Origin: an uncultured Acetatifactor sp.
GTDB taxonomy: Bacteria; Bacillota; Clostridia; Lachnospirales; Lachnospiraceae
Direction: 5' to 3'
Assembly: GCA_910586485.1 (NCBI GenBank)
Contig: CAJUIA010000025.1
Span: 1-59,366, forward strand
Length of the DNA: 59,366 nt
The notes beneath the pieces were generated by a model. The model did not search any database. It saw only the letters and a program-made list of their open reading frames with translations, and was not told the origin of the DNA. The translations under genes and the position numbers were made by a program. Shown piece by piece: positions 43,807 to 52,304 of this stretch; positions within the stretch are counted from its first letter, which is position 1; each line of letters begins with the position of its first letter.

Positions 43807-44943
43807 ATGATCTATCTGGACAATGCAGCTACTACAAAAACAGCGCCTCAGGTGGTGGAGGCAATGCTGCCTTATCTTAGTGAACAATACGGAAATCCCA
43901 GCGCAGTCTATTCCCTGGGGTCTTCCGCCAAAAAGGCGGTAAACCAGGCAAAGCGGACCATAGCGGCCGCCATTGGGGCAAAGCAGGAGGAAATCTATTT
44001 TACCTCCGGAGGCACGGAGGCGGATAACTGGGCGCTGAAGGCGGCAGCCGAAGCCTGCGCCGGGAAGGGAAGACATATTATCACCACAAGGATCGAGCAT
44101 CATGCCGTTCTGCATACCTGTGAGTATCTGAAAAAAGAAGGCTGTGAGATTACGTATCTTAAGGTGGATCAGGACGGACTGGTGGACATCAGGGAGCTTC
44201 GGGCGGCAATCCGGCCGGATACCATACTGATCAGCATCATGTTTGCCAACAATGAGATCGGCACCATAGAACCGATAGAAGAAATCGGCGCCATTGCCAA
44301 AGAAAACGGGATATTGTTCCATACTGACGCAGTCCAGGCTTTCGGGCAGATTCCCATCAACGTGGAGGCACTGCATATAGATATGCTCAGTGCCAGCGGG
44401 CATAAGATGAACGGTCCCAAAGGAATTGGTTTTCTCTATATCCGTTCCGGCATAAAGCTGGGGGCGCTTTTACACGGCGGCGCCCAGGAAAGGAACCGGC
44501 GGGCGGGAACGGAAAATGTTCCTGGTATTGCAGGACTGGAGGCTGCTGTGACGAGGGCCATGAAAGGAATGGAGGAAAAGGCGGCAAGGGAAAGTAAGCT
44601 TCGGGATTATCTGATTGAAAGGATCGAGAAGGAGATTCCGCATTGCCGCCTGAACGGGCACAGGACGAAGCGGTTACCGGGAAACGTGAACTTTTCTTTT
44701 CTTTATGCGGAGGGGGAGTCCATATTGATTATGATGGACATGAAAGGGATCTGTGTTTCCAGCGGATCGGCCTGTACATCCGGGGCCCTGGACCCTTCTC
44801 ATGTACTGCTTGCCTTAGGGTTAAAGCAGGAGGAGGCCAGAGGCTCTTTAAGGCTGACCTTATCCGAGGAAAACACCAGGGAAGAGCTGGATTATACAGT
44901 GGAGAGCCTGAAGGAGATTCTGCAGCGTCTGAGGAATCTGTAA
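43807..44943 (+). CDS. Cysteine desulfurase (NifS/IscS family)
   Basis: The 378-residue PLP enzyme has YLDNAATTK at the N-terminus, the PLP lysine K200 in SGHKMNGPKG, and the catalytic C323 in SSGSACTSG. It removes sulfur from cysteine for Fe-S clusters or thio-modified tRNA. ATG 43807 is preferred because AAAGGGG lies 7 bases upstream and family members start at YLDNAATT; ATG 43801 is close. No iscU or mnmA gene follows; the next gene is a response regulator after 36 bases. Confidence 0.95.
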   Translation: MIYLDNAATTKTAPQVVEAMLPYLSEQYGNPSAVYSLGSSAKKAVNQAKRTIAAAIGAKQEEIYFTSGGTEADNWALKAAAEACAGKGRHIITTRIEHHAVLHTCEYLKKEGCEITYLKVDQDGLVDIRELRAAIRPDTILISIMFANNEIGTIEPIEEIGAIAKENGILFHTDAVQAFGQIPINVEALHIDMLSASGHKMNGPKGIGFLYIRSGIKLGALLHGGAQERNRRAGTENVPGIAGLEAAVTRAMKGMEEKAARESKLRDYLIERIEKEIPHCRLNGHRTKRLPGNVNFSFLYAEGESILIMMDMKGICVSSGSACTSGALDPSHVLLALGLKQEEARGSLRLTLSEENTREELDYTVESLKEILQRLRNL

Positions 44944-44979
44944 AGGCAGGGACAGGGAAGAAAAGAAATAGGGAAAGCG

Positions 44980-45684
44980 ATGGAAAAGTACAGGATTTTT
45001 GTTGTGGAGGATGACGAGGTCATCAGCGAGCAGATGAAGAATTATCTGGAGAAATGGGGCTATGAGGTAAGCTGTGCCCGGAACTTTCAGAATGTGCTGC
45101 AGGAGTTTACGGCGGCAGAGCCTCATATCGTGCTGTTGGATATAGGCCTGCTCTTTTATAATGGGTATTACTGGTGCGGTCAGATCAGGCAGGTTTCCCA
45201 GGTGCCCATTATTTTTGTGTCCTCTGCGGGGGACAATATGAATATTGTGATGGCGGTAAATATGGGCGGAGACGATTTTGTGACGAAGCCTTTTGAACCG
45301 GAGGTTTTGGGGGCTAAGGTCCAGGCTATGCTTCGCAGGACCTATTCCTTCAAAGGCCAGACAAGCGTCATGGAATATCAGGGAATTATGCTGGATTTGT
45401 CGGGCATGGCTCTGGTGGCTGACAGTGAAAGACTGGAGCTGACCAAAAACGAGGTCCGTATTCTGCAGCTTTTGTTTGAAAATCCGGGGCGGGCAGTATC
45501 CAGAGAGGCAATTATGAAGCGGCTTTGGGACAATGACTGCTTTGTGGACGATAATACCCTGACGGTAAACATGACCAGGCTGAGAAAGAAGCTGGAGGCG
45601 GTAAAGAAGAGCGAGCTGATCCATACCAAAAGAGGGCTGGGATACTGTCTTGGAGAGCCTGTGACAGGGGAAAGCGGCATATAA
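44980..45684 (+). CDS. BceR-type OmpR-family response regulator
   Basis: The 234-residue protein has a receiver domain (D11-D12 acidic pair, phosphoacceptor D54 in VLLDIGLLFYNGYYWC, Lys in TKPFEP) and a C-terminal winged helix (LTKNEVRILQLLFENPGRAVSREAIMKRLW, TVNMTRLRKKL, KRGLGYCL). The NGYYWC stretch after D54 is typical of BceR/BraR regulators of antimicrobial-peptide resistance. Its cognate kinase follows after 23 bases. No BceAB-type transporter is adjacent. Confidence 0.92.
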   Translation: MEKYRIFVVEDDEVISEQMKNYLEKWGYEVSCARNFQNVLQEFTAAEPHIVLLDIGLLFYNGYYWCGQIRQVSQVPIIFVSSAGDNMNIVMAVNMGGDDFVTKPFEPEVLGAKVQAMLRRTYSFKGQTSVMEYQGIMLDLSGMALVADSERLELTKNEVRILQLLFENPGRAVSREAIMKRLWDNDCFVDDNTLTVNMTRLRKKLEAVKKSELIHTKRGLGYCLGEPVTGESGI

Positions 45685-45707
45685 TCACATCAGGCATCGG
45701 GGGAAAA

Positions 45708-46871
45708 ATGGCGATGGAAGGCAGGAAAATTCGACAGAAAAATCCGGCAGGGCGGTCCGGAGGCAGGCTTTTGCTCCGGTATTTTGCGGAAAAAAAGGCC
45801 GCTATTATTTTATATGTTGTTACGGTGCTGTTGTTTGTGGTGACCTGCGGCTTATACCATATGGAAAATATGGGAATGCTTGCGTATGCCTCGGTGCTGA
45901 CTCTTGCCATATGGGCGGGAGCGGGTATTTTGGGAGGCGTAAGGTATCTGCAGCGCTATCGGACGCTGGAGCTGGTGGAGAAGGGATTTGAGCAGTCACG
46001 GGAGCTGGCATTGTCGGAGCTTGGCGGAGCGGCGGAGGAAGAGCCCCGGACCATGGAGCAGCAGCTGCTCCGGATTCTTTTCCTGGTTGATGAGGCCGGA
46101 CGACGGGAGCGAAATGACAGAGAGGAAAAGGAATCGGAGCGGATGGACTATTTCCTGATGTGGATTCATCAGGTGAAGACGCCCATTGCCGCTTTAAGGC
46201 TTTTACTGGAGGAGGCGGGAGACTGCAGAAATAATTTCAGAATGCGGGAGGAGCTGTTTAAGATCGAGCAGTATGCGGAGATGGCCCTGACAATACAGCG
46301 GCTGGACAGCATGGCTTCGGATCTTGAGCTGCAGGAGTATGAGCTGGTGCCGCTTCTTCGGCAGGCGGTGAGAAAATATTCGGTTTTGTTTATTAATAAG
46401 GGTCTGCAGGTGGAGGTGCCGGAGGACGGCGTTAAGGTGCTGACGGATGAAAAATGGTTTTCCTTTTGTCTGGAGCAGATATTGTCCAACAGTATTAAGT
46501 ATACGGAAAAGGGAAGGATCACCATGAGGATTCCGGAGAGCCATGCCGTGGATTGTCCTGTTCCAGATTTGTTTTCCGAAAAATCAGGCGCAGCCTCGGC
46601 GGAAATTTCCCGCGAGGGGAGATACGTAATTTTGTACATGGAGGATACAGGGATGGGGATCCGGCCGGAGGATCTGCCCAGAATATTTGACAAAGGTTTT
46701 ACGGGATATAACGGCCGGGTGGATAAAAGAGCTACCGGCATTGGCCTTTATCTGTGCAAAAGGATATGCCGGCAGCTGGGAATCCGGATCACGGCCGAGA
46801 GCCGGATCGGGGAAGGGACAAGGATAAAGCTTATGATACCGGTTTCTTGTTCCCGGCCCGCTTTCTCATGA
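45708..46871 (+). CDS. BceS-type intramembrane-sensing histidine kinase
   Basis: The 387-residue kinase has two closely spaced membrane helices (IILYVVTVLLFVVTCGLY; LAYASVLTLAIWAGAGILGG) with almost no extracellular loop, a DHp helix with H154 in WIHQVKTPIAALRL, and a HATPase domain (ILSNSIKY N-box, MEDTGMGI, GTGIGLYL-like ATGIGLYLCK). That topology marks BceS kinases, which sense flux through a partner ABC transporter. The partner is not in this window near the genes. Its 3' end overlaps typA (opposite strand) by 41 bases. Confidence 0.92.
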   Translation: MAMEGRKIRQKNPAGRSGGRLLLRYFAEKKAAIILYVVTVLLFVVTCGLYHMENMGMLAYASVLTLAIWAGAGILGGVRYLQRYRTLELVEKGFEQSRELALSELGGAAEEEPRTMEQQLLRILFLVDEAGRRERNDREEKESERMDYFLMWIHQVKTPIAALRLLLEEAGDCRNNFRMREELFKIEQYAEMALTIQRLDSMASDLELQEYELVPLLRQAVRKYSVLFINKGLQVEVPEDGVKVLTDEKWFSFCLEQILSNSIKYTEKGRITMRIPESHAVDCPVPDLFSEKSGAASAEISREGRYVILYMEDTGMGIRPEDLPRIFDKGFTGYNGRVDKRATGIGLYLCKRICRQLGIRITAESRIGEGTRIKLMIPVSCSRPAFS

Positions 46872-48672
46872 GAGGATCGAGAATTTTCTTGCGGATACGC
46901 AGGTGGGTGGGAGTCACCTCCAGCAGCTCGTCCGTGTCGATGAAATCCAATGCCTGTTCCAGAGAAAGGATCTTGGGGGGTGTCAGGCGCAGGGCCTCGT
47001 CCGCACTGGAGGAGCGGGTGTTGGTCAGCTGCTTTTTTTTACAGACGTTGACTTCAATGTCCTCATTCTTTCCTGTCTGGCCGATGACCATGCCCGCATA
47101 TACCTTTTCGCCGGGGCCGATGAAGAGCGTTCCCCGCTCCTGAGCGTTAAACAGGCCGTAGGTTACGGCATCCCCGGCCTCAAAAGCAATCAGGGAGCCC
47201 TGTTTTCTGTATTGTATATCGCCCTTATAGAGAGTATATCCGTCGAAGACCGTGTTCATGATGCCGTTTCCCTTGGTGTCGGTAAGAAACTCGCCGCGAT
47301 AGCCGATCAGGCCTCTGGCGGGGATGGAAAATTCCAGGCGGGTATAGGTGCCTCCGGAGATGGTGCCCATATTCCGCAGCTCTCCTTTCCGCTGGCCCAG
47401 CTTTTCGATGACGGCCCCGGTAAATTCGTTGGGAACGTCAATATAGGCAAGCTCCATGGGCTCGGTCCTTTTGCCGTTTTCATCGGTATGATAGAGAACC
47501 TCCGCCTTGCTGACGGCAAATTCATAGCCCTCTCTGCGCATGTTTTCAATCAATACGGACAGGTGCAGCTCTCCCCTGCCGGATACCTTGAAGCACTCTG
47601 TGGTATCGGTTTCCTCCACCCGTAAGGATACGTCGGTGTTCAGCTCTCGGAAGAGCCTGTCCCGGATATGGCGGCTGGTGACATATTTGCCTTCCTGACC
47701 GGCCATGGGGGAGTCATTTACCATGAACTGCATGGCGATGGTGGGCTCGCTGATTTTCTGGAAGGGGATGGGGGTTACGTTTTCGGGAGCGCAGAGGGTG
47801 TCGCCGATGTGAATGTCAGCGATGCCGGAGATGGCCACGATGGAGCCGATGCCGGCCTCTTTTACCTCCACCTTGTTCAGACCGTCAAACTCATAGAGCT
47901 TGCTGACCTTGACCTTTACCTGCTTGTCCGGCTCGTGATGGTTACAGATGACTACCTCCTGATTTACCTTGATGGAGCCGTTGTCTACCTTTCCCACGCC
48001 GATGCGTCCCACATATTCGTTATAGTCGATGGTGCTGATGAGTACCTGGGTGCCCTCGTCGGGATCGCCTTCAGGGGCAGGAATATAGCTTAGGATGGTT
48101 TCAAACAGCGGCTCCATGCTGGTACCGGGCTGATCTGCTTCCATGGAGGCCACACCGGTCTTTGCGGAAGCAAATACAAAGGGGCAGTCTAACTGGGCAT
48201 CGTCTGCGTCCAGCTCCAGGAACAGCTCCAGGACCTCTTCCACCACCTCGTCCGGCCTTGCTTCGGGACGGTCTATTTTGTTGATACATACAATAACGGG
48301 GAGCTTCAGCTCCAGAGCCTTACGCAGCACGAATTTTGTCTGGGGCATTGCACCCTCAAAGGCATCCACCACAAGGATGACACCGTTCACCATCTTCAGC
48401 ACACGCTCTACCTCACCGCCGAAATCCGCATGGCCCGGTGTGTCGATAATGTTGATTTTGGTATTTTTATACATGACGGCGGTGTTTTTGGAAAGGATGG
48501 TGATTCCCCGCTCGCGCTCAATATCATTGGAGTCCATGACTCGTTCCGCAACCTCCTGGCCTTCCCGGAACACGCCGCTTTGCTTTAGCAGCTCGTCCAC
48601 CAGAGTGGTTTTGCCGTGGTCAACATGGGCGATGATGGCCACATTTCTGACGTCTTCTCTTTTTTGTCTCAT
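46831..48672 (-). CDS. typA: Ribosome-associated GTPase TypA/BipA
   Basis: The 613-residue translational GTPase has a P-loop AHVDHGKTTL, switch I/II elements including DTPGHADFGGEVER, the NKID motif and SAKTG, then EF-G-like domains III and V and the BipA-specific C-terminal domain. GVAS.. and RGLIGYRGEFLT match TypA. It binds ribosomes under stress or cold. ATG 48672 is chosen (MRQKREDVRNVAIIAHVDHGKT) with GAGG 6 bases upstream; the frame is open to 48732. Its 3' end overlaps the kinase gene. Confidence 0.97.
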   Translation of the reverse strand: MRQKREDVRNVAIIAHVDHGKTTLVDELLKQSGVFREGQEVAERVMDSNDIERERGITILSKNTAVMYKNTKINIIDTPGHADFGGEVERVLKMVNGVILVVDAFEGAMPQTKFVLRKALELKLPVIVCINKIDRPEARPDEVVEEVLELFLELDADDAQLDCPFVFASAKTGVASMEADQPGTSMEPLFETILSYIPAPEGDPDEGTQVLISTIDYNEYVGRIGVGKVDNGSIKVNQEVVICNHHEPDKQVKVKVSKLYEFDGLNKVEVKEAGIGSIVAISGIADIHIGDTLCAPENVTPIPFQKISEPTIAMQFMVNDSPMAGQEGKYVTSRHIRDRLFRELNTDVSLRVEETDTTECFKVSGRGELHLSVLIENMRREGYEFAVSKAEVLYHTDENGKRTEPMELAYIDVPNEFTGAVIEKLGQRKGELRNMGTISGGTYTRLEFSIPARGLIGYRGEFLTDTKGNGIMNTVFDGYTLYKGDIQYRKQGSLIAFEAGDAVTYGLFNAQERGTLFIGPGEKVYAGMVIGQTGKNEDIEVNVCKKKQLTNTRSSSADEALRLTPPKILSLEQALDFIDTDELLEVTPTHLRIRKKILDPLMRKRAGNKKPVS

Positions 48673-48732
48673 CTTCAGCCTCATTTCTTTATTTTTATGA
48701 ATCATAATTTTCAAACCGTAACAGTATAGCAC

Positions 48733-48974
48733 TTTTCACGGTGGGGCGCAAGTACTCGCGAAAATCTTCGATTTTCATGTGCCTGGGATAAGCGAAAAAG
48801 TGCAGTTTGTGGGAAAAATGAGCAGAATAAGGCGGAATACGACAGAATTACGCGATGAAAATCAGTACTAAAAGGTCAGCTTTTATTGTATAAATAATAG
48901 TATCCACTTGAAGGTTTGGACCCTGTCAAGCGGTGTTACCGGAAAAAGTCTTGAAGTAAGAAGGGAGAACAAAA
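48733..48974. other. Intergenic region between typA and the SSB-like gene
   Basis: No gene is seen. A perfect hairpin GAAAATC-TTC-GATTTTC spans 48760-48776. A TATAAA-containing AT-rich patch near 48889-48900 may be part of the promoter for the SSB-like gene, but no good -35 is placed at the right distance. Confidence 0.4.
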
Positions 48975-49610
48975 ATGACAGATAAGGTAATTGAAAACAA
49001 TCAGGTAACGGTGATGGGGGAAATCGTCAGCGGTTTTTCTTACAGCCACGAGATCTACGGAGAAGGATTTTACATGGTGGACATCAGATGCAAGCGGCTC
49101 AGCGAGAGCTTTGACATTATACCGGTCATGGTGTCTGAGCGGCTGATGGATGTGACGGCAGATTACGTGGGTGAGCTGATCTGTATCAACGGCCAGTTCC
49201 GTTCCTACAATCGTCACGAGGAGCGTAAAAACAGGCTGGTGCTTTCCGTGTTTGCCAGGGAGGTAAGCTTTATCGAAGAGATGGAGGAAAGCTCCAAGAC
49301 AAATCAAATCTTTCTGGACGGTTTTATCTGCAAGGAGCCCATATACCGTAAGACGCCATTGGGAAGGGAAATTGCCGATCTTCTGCTGGCGGTGAACAGA
49401 CCCTACGGCAAGTCGGATTATATCCCCTGTATCTGCTGGGGAAGAAACGCCCGGTATGCCAGCAGCTTCAGTGTGGGAGAGCGCTGCGCGGTGTGGGGCC
49501 GGATTCAGAGCCGCGAATATATGAAGAAGCTGGACGAGGAAAACGTGGAGAGAAGGGTGGCGTTTGAGGTTTCGGTGAGCAAGCTGGAGAGGATGGAGGA
49601 AGAAAACTGA
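48975..49610 (+). CDS. Single-stranded DNA-binding-like protein with two OB-type halves
   Basis: The 211-residue protein shows an N-terminal half (TVMGEIVSGFSYSHEIYGEGFYMVDIRCKR) and a C-terminal half (FLDGFICKEPIYRKTPLGREIADLLLAVNR, YIPCICWGRNARYASSFSVGERCAVWGRIQSREYMKK). The latter has the SSB pattern of OB-fold strands ending in GRIQSREY. Ordinary SSB has one OB fold and an acidic tail; this one lacks an obvious DDDIPF tip. GAAGGGAG precedes the ATG. It may be a specialised SSB of Clostridia. Confidence 0.75.
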   Translation: MTDKVIENNQVTVMGEIVSGFSYSHEIYGEGFYMVDIRCKRLSESFDIIPVMVSERLMDVTADYVGELICINGQFRSYNRHEERKNRLVLSVFAREVSFIEEMEESSKTNQIFLDGFICKEPIYRKTPLGREIADLLLAVNRPYGKSDYIPCICWGRNARYASSFSVGERCAVWGRIQSREYMKKLDEENVERRVAFEVSVSKLERMEEEN

Positions 49611-49749
49611 TACATATTTGCCAAATTCAGGAAAGTGTGATATTCTTACATGGATAGAGACATACATCAGGTGGTCTGTCTTATGGGCGGTCAGCCCGGC
49701 GGCAGATGTACCTGCGGCCGGGGTGCGGCTGCGGAAAGGTATGACGGTT

Positions 49750-50244
49750 ATGGCAAAGGGTTTGATATATATTTATGCCGGCGACGGAAGGGGAAAGTCT
49801 CCTGCCGCCATCGGAAGGGCCGTGCAGGCGGCGGTGGAGGGGAAGCATGTTGTGATCCTCCAGTTTTTGAAGGGTAAGGGGCAGGAAAATACCGATTTTT
49901 TAAGAAAAATGGAACCTGAGATCAAACTGTTCCGGTTTGAAAAGTCCGATGAAAATTACGAAGAGCTGTCGGAAGAGCGCAAGGTGGAGGAAATCGGGAA
50001 TATTCATAATGGTATGAATTATGCCAGAAAGGTGCTGGCAACAGGCGAGTGCGATCTGTTGATTTTGGATGAGGTGCTTGGGCTGGTGGAGAAAGGGATC
50101 GTATCTGTGGAGGATGTGAAGACCTTGCTGGAATGCCGCGGAGATACGGATGTGATTCTCACCGGTATTAAACTGAGCGATGAGATCTGCATACTGGCGG
50201 ATGAGGTTTCAAGGATCGAGACGGTTAAGTTTAAGGTTTGGTGA
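49750..50244 (+). CDS. Corrinoid adenosyltransferase (BtuR/CobO family)
   Basis: The 164-residue P-loop protein starts MAKGLIYIYAGDGRGKSPAAIGRAVQAA, a BtuR/CobO nucleotide loop variant (usual GKGKTTAA is GRGKSPAA), followed by VVILQFLKGKG, LLILDEVLGLVEKG and DVILTGIKLSDEI. These match ATP:co(I)rrinoid adenosyltransferases, which make adenosylcobalamin. ATG 49750 has AAAGG 10 bases upstream; the longer open frame from 49618 lacks family sequence at its N-terminus. No other cobalamin genes are nearby. Confidence 0.85.
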   Translation: MAKGLIYIYAGDGRGKSPAAIGRAVQAAVEGKHVVILQFLKGKGQENTDFLRKMEPEIKLFRFEKSDENYEELSEERKVEEIGNIHNGMNYARKVLATGECDLLILDEVLGLVEKGIVSVEDVKTLLECRGDTDVILTGIKLSDEICILADEVSRIETVKFKVW

Positions 50245-50255
50245 GGAACTGCTGC

Positions 50256-50284
50256 TTGACATTCGCACAGGATGGTGTTATGAT
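50256..50284 (+). promoter_or_regulatory. Strong promoter of the lysine-riboswitch dap operon
   Basis: A perfect TTGACA (50256-50261), a 17-base spacer and TATGAT (50279-50284) precede the riboswitch by about 30 bases. Confidence 0.8.
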
Positions 50285-50314
50285 GCAAATATACTCGTAA
50301 GCATATATAAATAA

Positions 50315-50490
50315 TTAAGATAGAGGTTGCATTTTTCAGGAGTATCCGGCTTGATGCTACAGGGGCAGACGAGAGGCGGAAAAAGGGGAAGATGCCGAAA
50401 GAGGCGATGACCTGAAAGTCAAGTCTTGGGCATGCAGTGAATAACTGTATGACTGTCATCCGCAGGAAGCGGATGGGGCGCTATCGGTAG
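50315..50490 (+). ncRNA. Lysine riboswitch (L box)
   Basis: P1 can form from GATAG (50319-50323) and CTATC (50481-50485). Between them are conserved L-box pieces: AGAGGTTGC, CAGGAGTAT, AAGGGGAAGATGCCGAA, TTGGGCATGCAGTGAA followed by ACTGTATGACTGTCAT, and CCGCAGGAAGCGGATGGG. It lies directly upstream of dapA, a lysine-pathway gene, and is followed by a terminator hairpin. Lysine binding should favour termination. Confidence 0.88.
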
Positions 50491-50510
50491 TGTATCGAAA
50501 GGTATCTGTC

Positions 50511-50539
50511 CGCCGGCGTTTTATACGCCGGCGTTTTTT
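50511..50539 (+). terminator. Riboswitch expression-platform terminator
   Basis: CGCCGGCGT (50511-50519) and ACGCCGGCG (50525-50533) form a very stable stem with a 5-base loop, followed by TTTTTT. It lies between the lysine aptamer and dapA. Confidence 0.85.
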
Positions 50540-50583
50540 AAACTTGAAACAAGTATATCAGAAACGGTAACGGAGGTATCAGA

Positions 50584-51468
50584 ATGGCGATTTTTAAAGG
50601 GGCCGGTGTGGCAATCGTCACGCCTATGACAGAAGACGGAGCAGTAGATTATGAGCAGTTTAAAAAGCTGATCGAGTTCCAGATTGCAAACGGGACGGAT
50701 GCGATCATCGTGTGCGGAACCACAGGGGAGTCTTCCACTCTGACGCACGAAGAGCATCTGGAGGTAATCCGCTATTGTGCGGATACGGTGGCAAAGAGGG
50801 TGCCGGTGATTGCCGGAACCGGCTCCAACTGTACGGAGACGGCGGTTTATCTTTCCGTGGAAGCGGAAAAGACAGGGGTAGACGGGCTGCTGCTGGTCAG
50901 TCCTTATTATAATAAGGCCACGCAGAACGGGCTGTACGCGCATTTTAAGGCGGTGGCTGACTCCGTAAGGATTCCCTGTCTGCTGTATAATGTACCCGGC
51001 AGGACCGGCTGTAATATTCTTCCTGAAACCATTGTCAGGCTGTGCAGGGATGTGGAGAATATTGTGGGCGTGAAGGAGGCAAGCTCCGATATTAAGCAGA
51101 TTGCACGTCTGGCGGCGCTGGGAGAGGGATGCGTGGACATTTACTCCGGCAACGATCATGAGATTGTACCTATTATGTCCCTGGGTGGATTGGGCGTGAT
51201 CTCCGTGCTTGCCAACATTGCACCGGCCCAGACCCATGAGATCTGCCGGACCTATCTGGAGGGAAACGTAAAGGAGAGTACCCGCCTGCAGCTGAAGGCG
51301 CTGGAGCTGTGTGACGCGCTTTTCTGCGAGGTGAATCCGATTCCCGTGAAGAAAGCGTTGAATTTGATGGGCATGGGAACGGGATATTTGAGAATGCCCC
51401 TGACCCAGATGGAGCCTGCAAACGCAGAGCGTCTGGAGAAGGCCATGAAGAACTATGGGCTTATTTGA
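50584..51468 (+). CDS. dapA: 4-hydroxy-tetrahydrodipicolinate synthase
   Basis: The 294-residue TIM-barrel enzyme has GTTGESSTL (about residues 44-52), the catalytic Tyr in SPYYNKATQNGL, PGRTG, the Schiff-base lysine in GVKEAS, and YSGND. It condenses pyruvate with aspartate semialdehyde, the first step to lysine and meso-DAP for peptidoglycan and to dipicolinate for spores. It is controlled by the lysine riboswitch upstream and lies 24 bases before dapB. Confidence 0.97.
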   Translation: MAIFKGAGVAIVTPMTEDGAVDYEQFKKLIEFQIANGTDAIIVCGTTGESSTLTHEEHLEVIRYCADTVAKRVPVIAGTGSNCTETAVYLSVEAEKTGVDGLLLVSPYYNKATQNGLYAHFKAVADSVRIPCLLYNVPGRTGCNILPETIVRLCRDVENIVGVKEASSDIKQIARLAALGEGCVDIYSGNDHEIVPIMSLGGLGVISVLANIAPAQTHEICRTYLEGNVKESTRLQLKALELCDALFCEVNPIPVKKALNLMGMGTGYLRMPLTQMEPANAERLEKAMKNYGLI

Positions 51469-51492
51469 TGGGCGAGGCATGGAGGTAATTAT

Positions 51493-52257
51493 ATGACAAG
51501 AATTATCATGAGGGGCTGCAACGGGAAAATGGGGCAGACCATAAGCGCGCTGGCGGCACAGGATGAGGATGTCTCGATTGTGGCAGGCATTGACCTTTGG
51601 GATGACGGTCATAATTCGTATCCTGTGTTTGAAACCCTGGAGAATTGTAATGTGGAGGCGGACTGTATCATTGATTTTTCGCAGGCTGCAAGAGTGGAAG
51701 AGCTGCTGGATTACTGCGGCAGAAAGGGGATGCCCTGCGTACTGTGTACTACGGGCTTAAGCCGGGAGCAGCTGTCCCTTGTGGAGAAAACGGCAAAAAA
51801 GGCGGCAATCCTGCGTTCTGCCAATATGTCTCTGGGCATTAATCTAATGCTGAAGCTTTTAAAGAAAGCGGCGGATGTGCTTGTACCGGCTGGATTCGAT
51901 GTGGAGATTGTGGAAAAGCATCATAATCTGAAGCTGGATGCCCCCAGCGGTACGGCGCTTGCTCTTGCGGATTCTATTAATGAAGAGTTGGGCAGCGAGT
52001 ATCAATATGTCTTTGACAGAAGCGGCAGAAGTGAGAAGCGTCCCCGAAAGGAAATTGGCATCAGTGCCGTGCGGGGCGGTACGATTGTGGGAGATCATGA
52101 TGTAATATTTGCGGGTGCGGATGAGGTCATAACCTTTTCACACACCGCTTACTCTAAGGCGGTTTTCGGTAAGGGAGCCATACAGGCGGCAAAGTTTCTT
52201 GCGGGAAAGCCGGCAGGAATGTATGATATGAGCAATGTGATAGAGGCAGTCCTGTAG
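51493..52257 (+). CDS. dapB: 4-hydroxy-tetrahydrodipicolinate reductase
   Basis: The 254-residue reductase has an N-terminal dinucleotide loop (RGCNGKMGQTI), DFSQAARVEELL, ANMSLGINLM and the signature EKHHNLKLDAPSGTAL with catalytic His and Lys residues. It reduces the DapA product with NAD(P)H in lysine and DAP synthesis. GGAGG precedes the ATG, and a terminator hairpin overlaps the stop codon. A dapA-dapB pair under an L box is a common Firmicute layout. Confidence 0.97.
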   Translation: MTRIIMRGCNGKMGQTISALAAQDEDVSIVAGIDLWDDGHNSYPVFETLENCNVEADCIIDFSQAARVEELLDYCGRKGMPCVLCTTGLSREQLSLVEKTAKKAAILRSANMSLGINLMLKLLKKAADVLVPAGFDVEIVEKHHNLKLDAPSGTALALADSINEELGSEYQYVFDRSGRSEKRPRKEIGISAVRGGTIVGDHDVIFAGADEVITFSHTAYSKAVFGKGAIQAAKFLAGKPAGMYDMSNVIEAVL

Positions 52258-52268
52258 GGACTGCCTTT
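52244..52268 (+). terminator. Terminator overlapping the dapB stop
   Basis: AGGCAGTCC (52244-52252) and GGACTGCCT (52258-52266) pair around the loop TGTAG, which contains the stop codon; only two T follow immediately, so strength is uncertain. Confidence 0.55.
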
Positions 52269-52304
52269 ACCACATAGGTGTGTTAAAAAAACAGTAGCTG
52301 CAAA

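Noticed and set aside
46903..47625. 240-residue plus-strand frame inside typA
   Set aside because: Antisense shadow of the BipA GTPase; no SD.
50315..50534. T-box leader
   Set aside because: No T-box bulge sequence (TGGNACC); conserved pieces and dapA context fit the lysine riboswitch instead.
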